Part shown: piece after piece, positions 47,650 to 59,529 of the stretch | Position numbering within the stretch: the first letter of the stretch is position 1 | Layout of the letters: the number at the start of each line of letters is the position of its first letter | Assembly: GCA_034440615.1 (NCBI GenBank) | Contig: JAOTOM010004579.1 | Span: 122,001 to 186,000 of the forward strand | Direction: 5' to 3' | Origin: Ashinkailepas kermadecensis | Taxonomy: Eukaryota; Arthropoda; Thecostraca; Neolepadidae | DNA: 64,000 nucleotides | Translations under genes and position numbers: made by a program | The notes under the pieces: generated by a model | Told to the model about the DNA's origin: nothing | The model's database searches: none | What the model saw: only the letters and a program-made list of their open reading frames with translations

Positions 47650-48335
47650 CCTCACCACCTTCCACTTTGTAGCACAAGTCACGTACGCCTTACTGTCACC
47701 CATATCTTACTTGACTGTCCAGCATATGCTCCTCACCGTCGCTATATCATGCAGTATTTCGCCAAGATCCATTCACAACTTTCGCTTCGAGCTCTCCTCG
47801 GGAATGACCACCCGGCACTCCTCGAGTTACTCTTCCGCTTCCTACAGGACACCAAACTCCGAACTGATATAAAGCCTCCGTTGCATTTTCCTGTTCCAAG
47901 CCAGCCTGATAAAAGTTATAAGACACACGCGCCACACTCCGTACTGGCTGTATGACTCCGCTCCACATCTCTTCCTCTCCCTCGTCGCAAAACACATACA
48001 TATAGGTTATCTCACACTAGGTAGACAGGATCCGATCCAATTTGGCTAATACGGACGGATTTCCTTTTAAATTGCGCTTGGTTTTTTTTAACCTACGGGT
48101 TTTCCAAGCAGCTTGGTTTTCCCATTTTTATGGGTTTCCAAGCTTTAACTTAAAACATACACCTACACATACAAGGTCGGGCCTGAATCCCACGACTCGC
48201 TCTGGGTGACAGGCCTCCGCTTCGCCATCCAGGTTGCAGGTGGGCAGTGGAGCCTCTCCGTAGGCTGTGAAGCTGTCCACCCTCCAAATGTCCTTCCATT
48301 GTCATGAGTGTCTGTATGTATGTTTGAACATGTAG

Positions 48336-48495
48336 TGGACGAGTGGTCTAGGGGTAAGATGCTCGTCTCACAATCGAAAGGTTGTGGGTTCGAGTCTCAC
48401 CTGTCGCTACTCTTCGCCCGCGACCAAACGGCGTGAGAGATTGGCGACGCTACATGACTCAACGGTCGAGGTGTCGTAAAACCAATAACCAACCT
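48336..48495 (+). mobile_element. tRNA-derived SINE, subfamily A
   Basis: A full plus-strand copy just downstream of the 3' end of the large I-like LINE. Box A and box B are intact and the tail is AATAACCAACC. Confidence 0.85.
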
Positions 48496-48689
48496 GTATG
48501 CCATGCGTGTATCGTCCCTCTTCGCCATGTTTCTTGTCTGACGGCGTCTCTCCTTTCCCGACTAGTTGATATAACCGGATGTCACATAAGCCGGATTAAC
48601 GTAATTCCTTCTTTAACGTAGCAATCTCTAGCAGATGGCACTTTGCCTCCGCTAAAGATTTAGGGGGAAAAAAGAAAAAAAGCATCATC

Positions 48690-49188
48690 TCGAAAAATGG
48701 AGTTCGTGCTCGCGTATGAATAGGCGACACCAAGTAGTGTTGTGCCGCTTAAGAATAGAGCATACATATGCCACTCATTCGTGCTTGCTAACTGGTAATG
48801 AATTACCGCGTTGTCCGAAATGTCACGTACGCCTATCTGCGCGTCATGTCCTGCTCTCCTGTCCCAGTTATGTAGACGCCATTTTGGACACGTTCAGTCA
48901 CTGTCACTCAGTGAAGTTTTAGGCGACGACTCGAGTATTGTCCAATCGGGGAAACTTTTTTATTACCTCGACGAATTATCATTTTCTGTAATATATGCAC
49001 CATACTGAAAAGGTATGGCATGACGTATTTTACGTTCCGTTTGCTACTATGATCACGGAATAGCAGTATTCTGCGAAGTTTAACTAGCATATTCAATATA
49101 TATAAGCGTAAACAGCTTACTGTTATGGGCGCTACATGACCAATGAAGTCGATGCGCCCTTAAGCCCAAGTAACTAACTAACTAACTG
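48690..49188 (+). pseudogene. LINE 3' fragment (ORF2 end and tail)
   Basis: VVLCRLRIEHTYATHSCLL, then LPRCPKCHVRLSARHVLLSC is the cysteine-containing ORF2 end of I/jockey LINEs. The last 65 bp read GGCGCTACATGACCAATG, AAGTCGATGCGCCC and a repeated AACT tail. This tail resembles the 3' body of the SINEs in this window. Confidence 0.7.
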
Positions 49189-49782
49189 AATCTAGGATTG
49201 ATATTCGAGGATGTTATATGAATGATTGGTCGTCCGTCAGGTTTGTTTCAGGTATAAAAGACTGTGTCTCGTCCTGAGGGAGTTGTGTGACGAAGTTAAC
49301 TTAGGACTGTCCCTTTAGTGACAAACCATGCAATAAAGTTACAGCTGCACGTATGTGTGAATGCATCCTGACTTGTCGGGAGCCTCGCACTGGCCCCGCC
49401 TCCGTGCGGAACCACGCCCGACGGCTGGGTTCGGTCCGTGGTTGACGTGGTAAGTTGACGGTGTACGAACGTTGCGCCACGCTGCGACCCGAGGTCGCAT
49501 TGTGTGTGTTTGGCTCGGTCAGCTCCGCACCACCGGCTGGCCGACACCTGTCGTGGGCACTTCCACCCATGTGGCATGGTACTGCACTTCCACCATGCAC
49601 CCGATGCATATATAGAGCATGGTTGGCCGAGTGTCGTCGACCAAGCCGCTCCCTGCGAGGTGTGGGTGTCGCAATAGGCGGTGCCTGTCGGGACTGACGT
49701 GTTGTGTGCGACTTGGCACGATGCCCCCCCGCGCGCCAGAGCAGGGCGCGCGGCTGCACACGGCAGACTGAGGCGGATAGAC

Positions 49783-50043
49783 GGTTGGAGCAGGCAGCTG
49801 ACCGTGCCGGAGCCAATTCGTGGCACGAACTTCGGAGAGACGCGCTACGGTGCCTGTCCGGACGACTGTTGGAGCAGGCAGCTGACCGTGCCGGTACCGA
49901 TTCGTGGCACGAACTTCGGAGAGACGCGCTACAGTGCCTGTCCGGACGACTGTTGGAGCAGGCGGCTGACCGTGCCGGTACCGATTCGTGGCACGAACTT
50001 CGGAGAGACGCGCTACAGTGCCTGTCCGGACGACTGTTGGAGC
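49783..50043. repeat. 84-bp tandem repeat, three copies
   Basis: Three nearly identical 84-bp copies begin at 49783, 49867 and 49951 (GTTGGAGCAGGCAGCTGACC at the start). Being a multiple of three it leaves two plus frames open (e.g. CWSRQLTVPVPIRGTNFGET repeated). No domain, splice context or codon signature supports coding. Confidence 0.8.
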
Positions 50044-50349
50044 TGAGGTCGTGTGGAAGGCCGTCGCCGCTTTGCTTGCCCAGTAGACCCTATCAATGGA
50101 GGGTGGATATCTCCTGCGGTTGTAAATATCCGGAGAAATCTCCTACAGTTGTGGCCGATTGTTGTCCTCAGCACTATGTGTTCGGAGGTCTCCACGACGC
50201 CTGCTGATCCATCGGACGGAGGTGATCCGCCTGGTTCGGCTCACCTGTCCCGAGTTTCCGGCACTGCCTGGCGAACTTATCTGGGCCACGTGACTGCCCA
50301 ATATCACATACCTCCCTGTGGCAATCCTTGATCAGGTGAGCCGTGCGCA

Positions 50350-50580
50350 TGCATATTTGCAAGGGCGGATCCAGGAATTGTGATCGTGTGGAGGGGGAGG
50401 GCGGTACACTCGAGCATACTAAAGGGACGCCTTTTCCTCTGAAAATTGAGCGTTTTTGGCTGACAAATCTATCGAGCGGGGGGGGGGGGGCACTCGAGGC
50501 TTCCTGCACGTATGTCTTTCCCTATGTGGGGGGGGGGCATGCCCAGTACACCGGTGTCCGCCCTTGCATGGTTGGAGCAC
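50350..50580. repeat. Dispersed repeat with G run, copy 1
   Basis: Begins near GGCGGATCCAGGAATTG and includes GGGACGCCTTTTCCTCTG, then a G run followed by CACTCGAGGC. It resembles 51980-52200, which has the same order of motifs. Probably a MITE; ends not defined. Confidence 0.45.
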
Positions 50581-50757
50581 GCAAGCATTGAATTGCATTT
50601 TCGTCCTTGGTGTTGACGTTTATCAAAACTGGTGTTTTGTTTCCGTTTAACTCAACCCCAATAAGCAATCTGACTGTTGATATAGTTTGACTTGAACGAA
50701 CAGGCAAAATGTGGGTTGACATATGTTATTTTCTTGGACGGGTCATTGCTCCCCGAA

Positions 50758-51116
50758 TGGATGATGATGATTATTGGGGTTTTAGGGTGCGGCAACCACA
50801 GTAGGTTATATTGCACCCATAACAAGCTTGCTTAATCACCGTCACATAGAAGAGCGCTTAATAGAACATATCTAGGGAAGCAAATTATAAGCTAGGAAGG
50901 TGTGTATATTACTTCAAATCCTATCTCTGCAAGGAAGCACAAAACTGCTCTGTTTTGTGTAAATCGGGAATCATTTCCCAATAAGTCGTCCAACTTCAGA
51001 GTATTAGCATCATATCCGAAGTGACGCCTACGTTCTTCCGTATATGCTGCGCACGCCACCAGCACATGGTGCATCCCCGAATGGTTGATGCACCCCATGT
51101 CTTCTCGGTTTAACAT
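50758..51116 (-). pseudogene. LINE 3' fragment (ORF2 end and tail)
   Basis: On the minus strand MGCINHSGMHHVLVACAAYT, then ERRRHFGY is the end of an I/jockey-type ORF2. It is followed by the tail GTGCAATATAACCTACTG, CGCACCCTAAAACCCCAATA and an ATC repeat. The tail matches 17397-17445. Confidence 0.65.
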
Positions 51117-53369
51117 GGAACCTTATTACTTTGATCCTCTGAAGTTGTGAAGCGCCATATCTAAGGTATGTAGTTCTTCCCGCAATCGACTTCATAATCG
51201 GTCACCCATGAACCGAATTATCTGTGATTACTGAGTACTGACGGTTGTTGGTTCATCGTCACCTTGATCCGGCGGAGTATGATGAGCATATTAATCAGCA
51301 CGTTCAGCACGTTAATTTATTATGCTATGATGACAGATGTTTTTGCACCTGAATTGAATTTGAAAGTTCCTTTACAATGTAGTACATAATCTTTTTCAAT
51401 TGTGTTAATGTTTCCGAAAGCAAGAGATAATTCATCTGAACCCTTTATTGGAGCAGAGGTGCAGAGTATTGCAGAGCATGAGCATTGTCACCGTAGATGG
51501 TAACATGGGAATGTGACTACAGAAACAACTTATGCTTGCGAAGTGAAGGAAGCAGGTTTCGAAGCGCGATAATGAAAAAGTTTCAGGTGTGGTGCATGAC
51601 TCGATCGGGTCGCTCATGCAAGCAATAGTCAGCCTGCCATCCAATTTCGAAGTCGCACGTTCAACTCTAATGAAGTTACGCACACATACCTGTGTTTGAT
51701 CAACACCGTGACATGTTAAGTTTGAAGTGGATTGAGGCTTTTCAGGGGTGTATTGAGGTCAAATACCCAAACACCCGAAACCCCTTTGATCGAGTCAAAC
51801 ACATCGAACCCATTGCTACCACACGGGAAAAGGGAAAAAATCATTGTTCAAAAATACAACGCAAACAAGCGTTCACTTTAATGACCATAGCTCGGCAACC
51901 ACTTCTCGCACAGAGATGAATCCAACACGCTATTGCAGAACATTGATCAGATAGTTTTTCAGTTCAATTGTTTTTCGGGGGCAGGTCCAGGAATTTGCAT
52001 GGGGACACACATTTCTTCAGAGAGGTGCCTTCGGCGGAAAAGCCCGTTGAGTGGAGAAGGTGTGGTATGCACTCACACATACCGAAGGACGCCTTTTCGT
52101 CTTCTCGCCTTTTCCTCTGGAAGAGGTGACTGGCTAAAAAGTTCGTTGGACGGGGAGAATGGGGGGGGGCACTCGAGCTTTTTCGAAGGGGCGCATTTCC
52201 CGGCCGGAGGGGCGCCACCTTTCCATGGAGGCGAAATCATGCCCTCAGTGTCCCCTGCATTCCCCCTGATAGGAAATAAGCGTAATCTTTTGAAAAAGTG
52301 CACTTAAGATGTGAGATGTGTTGTCCAGACGAGCCAAAATTACACCATGAAGATCATTCCGCTGGAAACAGCTGTAATCCGCTAATTTTGGCTTCGAAGC
52401 CTCCGAAAATCAAGGTATCCACTCTGGATAACTTTATGTGTGGCAACATAGGTGGAGTTTCTTATCTCTTCGGTGGTTCGAGCCCTCCAATTGTTCTTCC
52501 CACACCCTCTCCTAATCCCAACCATCTCAAGTCGTTTTTCTTCATACTTTTATGCATAATTGGTTGAGTGTTCAGTAGCAAATGAAAGCTTATGGTGTAT
52601 TATTCATGGATCGACCATGATTAAAGCTAGGTAGTAAAGTGCTTTCGATACAATAACACAGTGCAAGCATTTTGCAACTTAAAGCACTGCTGCATGCTTG
52701 ATGGTATTCGGGTTCTGTGTCAAACGATAACATGTGCTTAGAAATTATGTCATAGTGCAGTGTCGTACCGTGACCAAGACATCTTTGTCGCCAAAACTTT
52801 CAAAAGGTTACATGATGCCTTAGGCCAGTTGTATTGGGTCATTGTGAATAGCACACGTAGATCAATATTAGCCAAATTTTTCAATCTACTCTTCATTTGA
52901 ATCTGCTCTACGTACCCGATGACACAGTTCCACTGACTTCGTCTTTTAGTGACACTAACGCGTCGAAATCAATTAGTTGATGTCAGAGCAAGTCCAAGCG
53001 GCAAAAGGTATATTATCCATACCTGATTTTCAACTTAGATACAGTATTGTACTTCCATGTTATTTATCTTATAGCAGCGTCATGTATATGAGAAATACGT
53101 CTGGAACCATGGTGCGCACCGAAATTCCAAGGTAAAAAGGCATTTTAAAGTTATAGAGCCGTCTCATTGCACGCTACTTCTGTCAGACCTGGATCAGCCA
53201 CTGTTGACACAGGTAGCTGTAAGTTTGAGCCACTGCCAAACATCACGCGCACGTGGCCGGTTGGCGGCTGATGGACGTGTTGCATGTAGCCGGGCGTGTC
53301 CTTGGTGACTCGGTCGCCGTCAAATGGCCTGCGCGGCACTGCCGGTCCCACCTGTACGACAAACACGTG
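51117..53369. other. No gene seen
   Basis: AT-rich sequence with no recognised coding domain. It includes the second copy of the G-run dispersed repeat (51980-52200, GGTCCAGGAATTTGCATGGG to GCACTCGAGC). Confidence 0.4.
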
Positions 53370-53959
53370 CAGTGGCGCAGCCAGGATTTGTCTAAGGGGG
53401 ACCCGACCCCAAAACATGTCAGGAAAGAGAGAACGCTTTCGGTGCGCGAAGCGCGCCTAAAATTGTAGATTTTGCGCGGTGAATATCTCTTTAAAAAAAA
53501 TATTGTTTGACCTGGTGTATTTTTGGTTCCTAAAAGGGAGAGACGCCGGGCCCCGGGCCCCTTGGCTGCGCCTCTGGACACGTGCGCCGCAGTTGCGACC
53601 CGTGCGGCACGGCAGCTCCCAAAACGCTTCCGCTGGGCGATAACGCGACCCTGGCGGGATCCGTATCGCTGTAGCATCGCCGTCGGTGGGCGTGCACAAG
53701 GCAAAACGGTACAGTCCACAAAACGGTACCGGTGGCATTGATAAGACGGCCACAAAGGGTGCTTGGGAAAAGGAAAGGGTGGGAGTGATGGTGCTGAAAG
53801 TAGTTGTCAAGTGATTTATAATCCAACTGCCGTTATAACGGGGCACATGACTTGAGCGCGACCCGGTATGTATGAACCAGGCAGGGATCCAAGGGAAGAA
53901 GGCGCCCCACCCCATGGTCTGCAATGGAGGGATGCCCCCTTGGCATCCCCGATGCCGCC

Positions 53960-54770
53960 CCTGACGCTGCTCCCTCCACATGTTGCCGCTCTGGAGTTCC
54001 CTCCCCCTTGAGTATTTCCTTGAGCTGTGCCTGAATAAGACCACAGGCATGTTCATAAAGCACATAACTAAATAAATGTAGCCCTTAGGATTTTCAGATT
54101 TAACTTCACCCCGGGGAAAACATCGGGAAAAGAATGTCATGTCCCGATCGTCCTAGCTCCCGACCCTACTCAACGACAGCGTTGGACAAACCCAAGGTGC
54201 TGCCTGTTCGAAATACCGTCCCCGTCTCCCGCTCTAACAACTGCTTGAAGAAACCAAAGATTTGTTTGTGCCTTTCGACACACATTCTACTACTCCTCCG
54301 AGTTGCCACTCCGCCCCTCTGGAGTTTGTCTCCCGTAGTAAATTTCTAGATCCGTGCTGCCACATGACGCCCCTCCGGAGTTACCTCCCCTTGGCAACTT
54401 CATGGACCTGTGGCTGAATAGACCACAGGCATATTCACAAAAGCGCGTGGCTGAGCAAATAATATTCTTGAGGTTTTCGGATTTTCACTTCCATGACAAC
54501 GTGTTGCCTCCAGGACAATATTTTTTAGAAGGACACGATGAAATCATTTCACTGCTGGAGAATGGCTCCATTGTGAGTTGCACGCCTCTTCACTCTCACT
54601 CCGCTCAACAACCTTTTGAACAAACCCAAGATGCTGCCCTTTCAACCGAAATTCTGCCGCCCCTTCGAGAAACCGCCTCCGCCCCTTTGGAGTTCGCCCC
54701 GTTCGCCCCCTCACACTGTAGCGAATACCTGGTTCCAAGCCTGGCATGAACGCAGCTTTACTGCTTGCCG
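53960..54770. repeat. ~400-bp direct duplication
   Basis: GGAGTTCCCTCCCCCTTGAG...AGACCACAGGCATGTTCA (about 53993-54054) recurs as GGAGTTACCTCCCCTTGGCA...AGACCACAGGCATATTCA (about 54377-54438). GACAAACCCAAGGTGCTGCC (54183) recurs as GAACAAACCCAAGATGCTGCC (54617). Two diverged copies, no gene identified. Confidence 0.55.
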
Positions 54771-55288
54771 GTCAGTGCTTTCTGGCCTATATAGAACAGT
54801 TACGAGTCGACAAAACTTAGTAGCCAGCGCTGTGGGAAAACGTTCAAGCTAAACGTAGTCGATGAGTTTGTATGGCGACAGCTGTAAGCAGTACCGTTTC
54901 TTCGTGTTGTTAAAGGGCTGCACCATGGACAGACACGGTTTTCCTGGGTTTTGTTTGGTGATGTCATATGTGGCTTATTATTTAAGCCATCAAAATGCAA
55001 AGCGTTTACCGCGATTTTGCAGGAGCACATTCCTCCTGACCATGTGTTTTAGCGGCGTGACCGAACTCGAACATTAGTACCAAAGTACATAATCTCAGTG
55101 TCATTATTCACACCAAAGTAGTGTCTGGCCCCACATCTCACAAGCATGTCAAGGCAAATAAACGGTCATCCCGGGTCCAGATCCATCTCGTCGCATTATT
55201 TACAAATCCGATATCTACTTTACGATATCTGTTGACCTTCAAGGTCAAAACAAAGGTCAAACCACGAGGAACGCCAGAACGCCCAAAG

Positions 55289-58200
55289 TCAGTGGCGTCG
55301 CCACGAAATACTTTCAGGGGGGGGCAATGTTGAAAGGGGGGACTCCTGCTCCCAGAAAGGGGGCCTCCACTGTGTTAGGGCCTCCTATTGTTTTCTTAGG
55401 ATCTTAGTATGGTTCCAGAATGGGAAACATGATTTTATATTGATGTCTTGTTTGCTCTTGGCATGGTGCATCATTTACGCAAAACGAAATAGCAATAATC
55501 TTTTTTTTTTCGCTGAGAACTGAGCCATACCAGGGTATCAATAAGTAATATGTGGATAAATACCTAAATGCCAAAACAAGCCAATGTCTTAATGCTTTCT
55601 CGACCAGAAGAATCTTCCCGCTTGCCTCCAGATTGCAGCGAGCTGGCGGGGCTGGTGCTGATCATAACTTAAAGATATCTCCCATTGATCAACCCACTTC
55701 TATGTCCACCAAGTCTAACTGAATTTGGTTAGATTCATCACTACTGTTCACCAGTCATTCCCATCAGCTTGATGTCATAAGCAAGCTTAAACGACCATTT
55801 CTCAGTCCAAGGACGACAACTTCGCGAAGGTGACAACGAGAAGTTGATTGAGTTGGATTTCTGATCGCCATCTTAGGGATTCATTTCTTTTTATAACATT
55901 TGGTTCTGGCTGCAAGGCACCTGGCACACAAGCTAAAATAATAAATCCTCAGCGAATAAATGCACGGCAAGAACAAGCATTGAACAACAATGCATCAATG
56001 ACAATGCAACAATGTAACAATTGCAATGCATAAATAACGCAAAACTTTCAAATTCCACGCCGCCACGCCTATGGTTTTCCCTGTGCTGTACAGTTTTGTA
56101 AATGACGTCGGTAAGAAGGTATTCAAGCTGGGAAGCTCTAATCATACAGGCTGTAAACAAAGAAGACAAATTTGCAGGAAGAAAATGCATTTAAAAACAT
56201 AATTCCTCCCATTTTATATGGGGTATCTGTGTTGTTCTGTGTGCTTGTAAGGGGAAATTTGCCCCCTCAATGTCGGCTTTGCCCCATTGGCGTATGCTTC
56301 TGAAAATTATTGGGGGACCAGTGGCGTACCTATATTTGCGTTAAGGGGGAGGGGCAAACGTATTTGGAGGGGGTCGACATACCCCATTGAAAAGTCCTCG
56401 GATTTCGACCACTATTTTGTCAAAGGGGACCTTTTTAAATAAAAAAAATTAGTGACCAATTTAATTGTCCTATGGAGGGGCCTATATTTACCACTATTGT
56501 TTCTGATTCGTCGGATTTCAACCCTAACTCCCCCACCCTGTCCTAAGGTTTTCTTTTGGTATCCCTTGATAAGCCACCTCACACTGCTGAAATTACACCT
56601 ACGCACATCACTTTAAAATGTAAAATTTATCAATTTCAGACATTCCTGTTCATAGCGCCAGGTCGCCACGACGCCAACGTTCGTGCACGTGCACACCCAT
56701 CTTGCGCATTCGGCGCATTCGCCACACTTCGTGCTTCGATGCTACGGTTTCTGCTAGGCCTCCTACGTTTTTCTAATTCCTGCCACATGATAGACTTGCA
56801 CCATGTTTGACGTGAGGGGATGCTTCGTATGGGCGTTCGCTGCGAAAATTCGATAATTCAGTTCAATCATTAGTTCCCTTCTTCCCACATTTTATGGTGG
56901 TTAAAAATGGGGATACCTGCTGAGCTTCGATGCACCTCATATCTTTGATTAAATATGCTCCCAGATTGGCTACCGAGCCGAGGCCCTGCCTCAGTGTTCT
57001 TTTTTGGACCCGTTTCGTCTTTCTTCATCTACGAATGTGTCTTAGGGCTCCAATCCATCTTTGTTAGGGGCCCAACACATCTTCGAAACCCCTGCTCGTT
57101 TTAGGGTTTGTTGTTTTTTGTGCACCGAGGTTTTTTAAGGTGTCGGGACGTTTTCAAAGATCCCGATGTGTTATTTAATGCCCGGTCTTTTTGTTCGTTT
57201 TGGGACCATGTTGCTTTTTGCGTCCCCAGCCTCTTCTCAGGCCCTTGTGCAGTCGCATGGCACCCGTATGCCTTGAGAACTTCCGGCGAATTTCCCTTAG
57301 AGCTCCCGGCATGTTTATTTAGGGCTGCAACGCATGTTTTATGGCCCGGTCGCTTTTTGTGGGACTCTGGAGGGTCAGTTGCATTTTCGGCCCCGATGTG
57401 CTCTTAGGGTTCCGCTGTGTTTATTTGGGGCTTCTTACGCACATTTGTGGGGCCCCAGTACGATTTTGGTGCTTCGGTGCGATTTTTCTGGGTCCCAGCG
57501 CGACTTATCGCGCCCAGGCACATGATTCCGGGGACCCAACGCCAGTTTTCTAGGCTCAACGCGATTTTGTGAATCTCTTCTGAATTTTTTTAAGAGTCCG
57601 AATCCCGGTCTGATTTTTCGAGCCCCTGGCGCCATGTTTTTGTATCTCACCGCGATTTTTTTTCGAGCTCCGATATGATTTTCGGGGCCGTACGCGATTT
57701 GTGAAAGCATCTGATGATATGTTCGGTGCTCCAGAGCAATTTTCCTTACCCGGAAATTTATTTTTGGGAATCCCTCCATATCTTGGAGGGTTTTTTTTGG
57801 GATACCGATGCGATTTTTGGGGTCACATTGTGCTTATGTGGGGCCCTAGTCGCCAACTTTTGGGAGCCCGGGCGTGAATTTTTTATGCCCAGACCAAATT
57901 TGTGGGACTACCGATGGGAATCGTGGGTCCCGACCGCGATGTTTGGGGGGACCGGTTCGAGTTTGCGGGGCGAGTTGTGCCTAGCTGTGGCCCCAACGCG
58001 ATCTTGGCAGCTCCCGTTGGGGATTTTCAGGCCTCGGAGCGAGTTTTCTGGGGCCCGCCGTATTTATCTGGAGCCCCCTGCGCGAATTCTGGTGGACCGA
58101 CGCGAATCTTGGTGGCCCAGCGCGACTTTTTGGGGCCAAGGCACGATTTTTTTTCGGTGCCATGACACGTTTTTTTTGTCGGTGCCCAACGGGCTTTTTG

Positions 58201-59066
58201 GGGACTTTCACCCAATTTTTGAGGCCGCAGAGTGACATTCCGGTTGATAATTAATTTGTTGGGGAAGCTGCAACTTTTAGGGTCCCGACGTGATCTTTTG
58301 AGCCCCCAGTGTGATTTTGAAGGGCTGCGACACGACTTTTTTTAGTCCAATGTAATCTTTTGTATCCCGACGTCATTTGCTTGGATCCCTAGCGCTAGGT
58401 TTAGCGACCTCGACACTTTTTGGGGGTCCAATACGTTTTGGAGGCTTTTGGCGCCATTGTTGGGGTCCCAGAGTGATTATCCATGTCCGGATTGTTTTTC
58501 GTTTCCCCGGCTTCATTTGTGTCCCAATGACTGTTGGGGAACGGTACGACCTGTCGTGCCCCTAGCTTGATTTTCATGGTCAGGGCGTGAATTTTTGGTA
58601 CCCCAGGCTTAGCGTAATTTTCAGGGCACCCGGCCGGATCTATTTGGCTCATACCGTGATTTTCAAGTACCCCGGCACGACTCCTACCATTTCTTAGAGG
58701 CTTCTTCTTGCAAATTATAGGCCTCCTCTCGCGTCTTAGGGGTCCCGTCTCATTTCCTGGAGCCTCTTTACCGGTTTTGGATGTCTCCTCTTGTGTCCTA
58801 CCCTCCTCCATATTCAATGGCCCTCCTCTCCCGTCTTGGAGGGCCTCCTACATCATGGGGCCCCTTTAGCATGGCATGGGGCTTCCTCTCATGCTCCAGT
58901 GGCATTATCTGCCAAATTAGGGGCCTCCTGCCACGCTTCGTGGGACTCCTTTGTCCTGGCAAAGCCTTACCCGTTTTGAGGGGATCTTCAATTTTGGAAA
59001 CCTCACCTTCTTCTATACATGCTACCAACTCCCATCTTAAGGGCCTCGCCTCATTTCCTGGGAAAA
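55289..59066. mobile_element. Inverted copy of the 35.5-39.5 kb element segment
   Basis: Begins AGTGGCGTCGCCACGAAAT and follows the reverse complement of 39503 down to about 35480. Shared landmarks, in order, are GCCCTGCCTCAGTGTTC (56984), CCGGATTGTTTTTCGTTTCC (58487) and GAGGGGATCTTCAATTTTGG (58978). The minisatellite blocks are included, reversed. The second long inverted end is missing here. Confidence 0.7.
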
Positions 59067-59529
59067 TGTCACAATTTTCCCAATGGCTATGTCAGAAGGC
59101 CCAACAAATGGAAGAAATCGATCAAAACCATTTCAGAATGTGCTTCTCATTCACATCAGTAACCAGAGACGCAGCCAAGCTTAGCAGCGAAAAATGCACT
59201 AGATGAAACAAGATATTTTGATATTCTCACCACTCAAAACCAAAAATTTGCGGTGCGCCGAAAGCGTTCTGTTTCGTGACATTTTTTCCCGGGTCGGACC
59301 CTCTAAAGACAACCCTGGTTACGCCACTGTCGGTAACATTGTGCGTGAATGGGCATTGCTCATTTTCATTGATCCAAAGCACCATTTGATGTCCATACAT
59401 GCACATGTAGAACAGCCAATGACGTAGCCAGGAGCCTAACTAGGGCCGGGTATCATTTATATGGTCTTTGTAGATGGCCTTTCTTCGCAGTCATTGCCAG
59501 AAATATCCATCATATTATCATACTTGTAT

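Larger units (their letters stand above)
42740..48170 (+). mobile_element. I-like LINE, near full length, disrupted
   Basis: This element carries a gag-like ORF1 (from 42756), an AP endonuclease (from 44109), reverse transcriptase and RNase H, with several frame changes and stops, so it cannot be translated intact. ORF parts are listed separately. The 5' end is set by the first coding sequence and is not certain. The 3' end lies within non-coding sequence before the SINE at 48336. Confidence 0.8.
53370..59329. mobile_element. Possible composite element with CAGTGGCG ends
   Basis: The left end CAGTGGCGCAGCCAGGAT and the following ~90 bp (GACCCGACCCCAAAACATGTC, GAACGCTTTCGG) match, inverted, the sequence at ~59225-59329, which ends CCTGGTTACGCCACTG. 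It could be one 6-kb element enclosing the copy at 55289, or two separate MITEs in opposite orientation. Flanks show no matching 8-bp repeat, which favours two separate ends. Confidence 0.45.
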
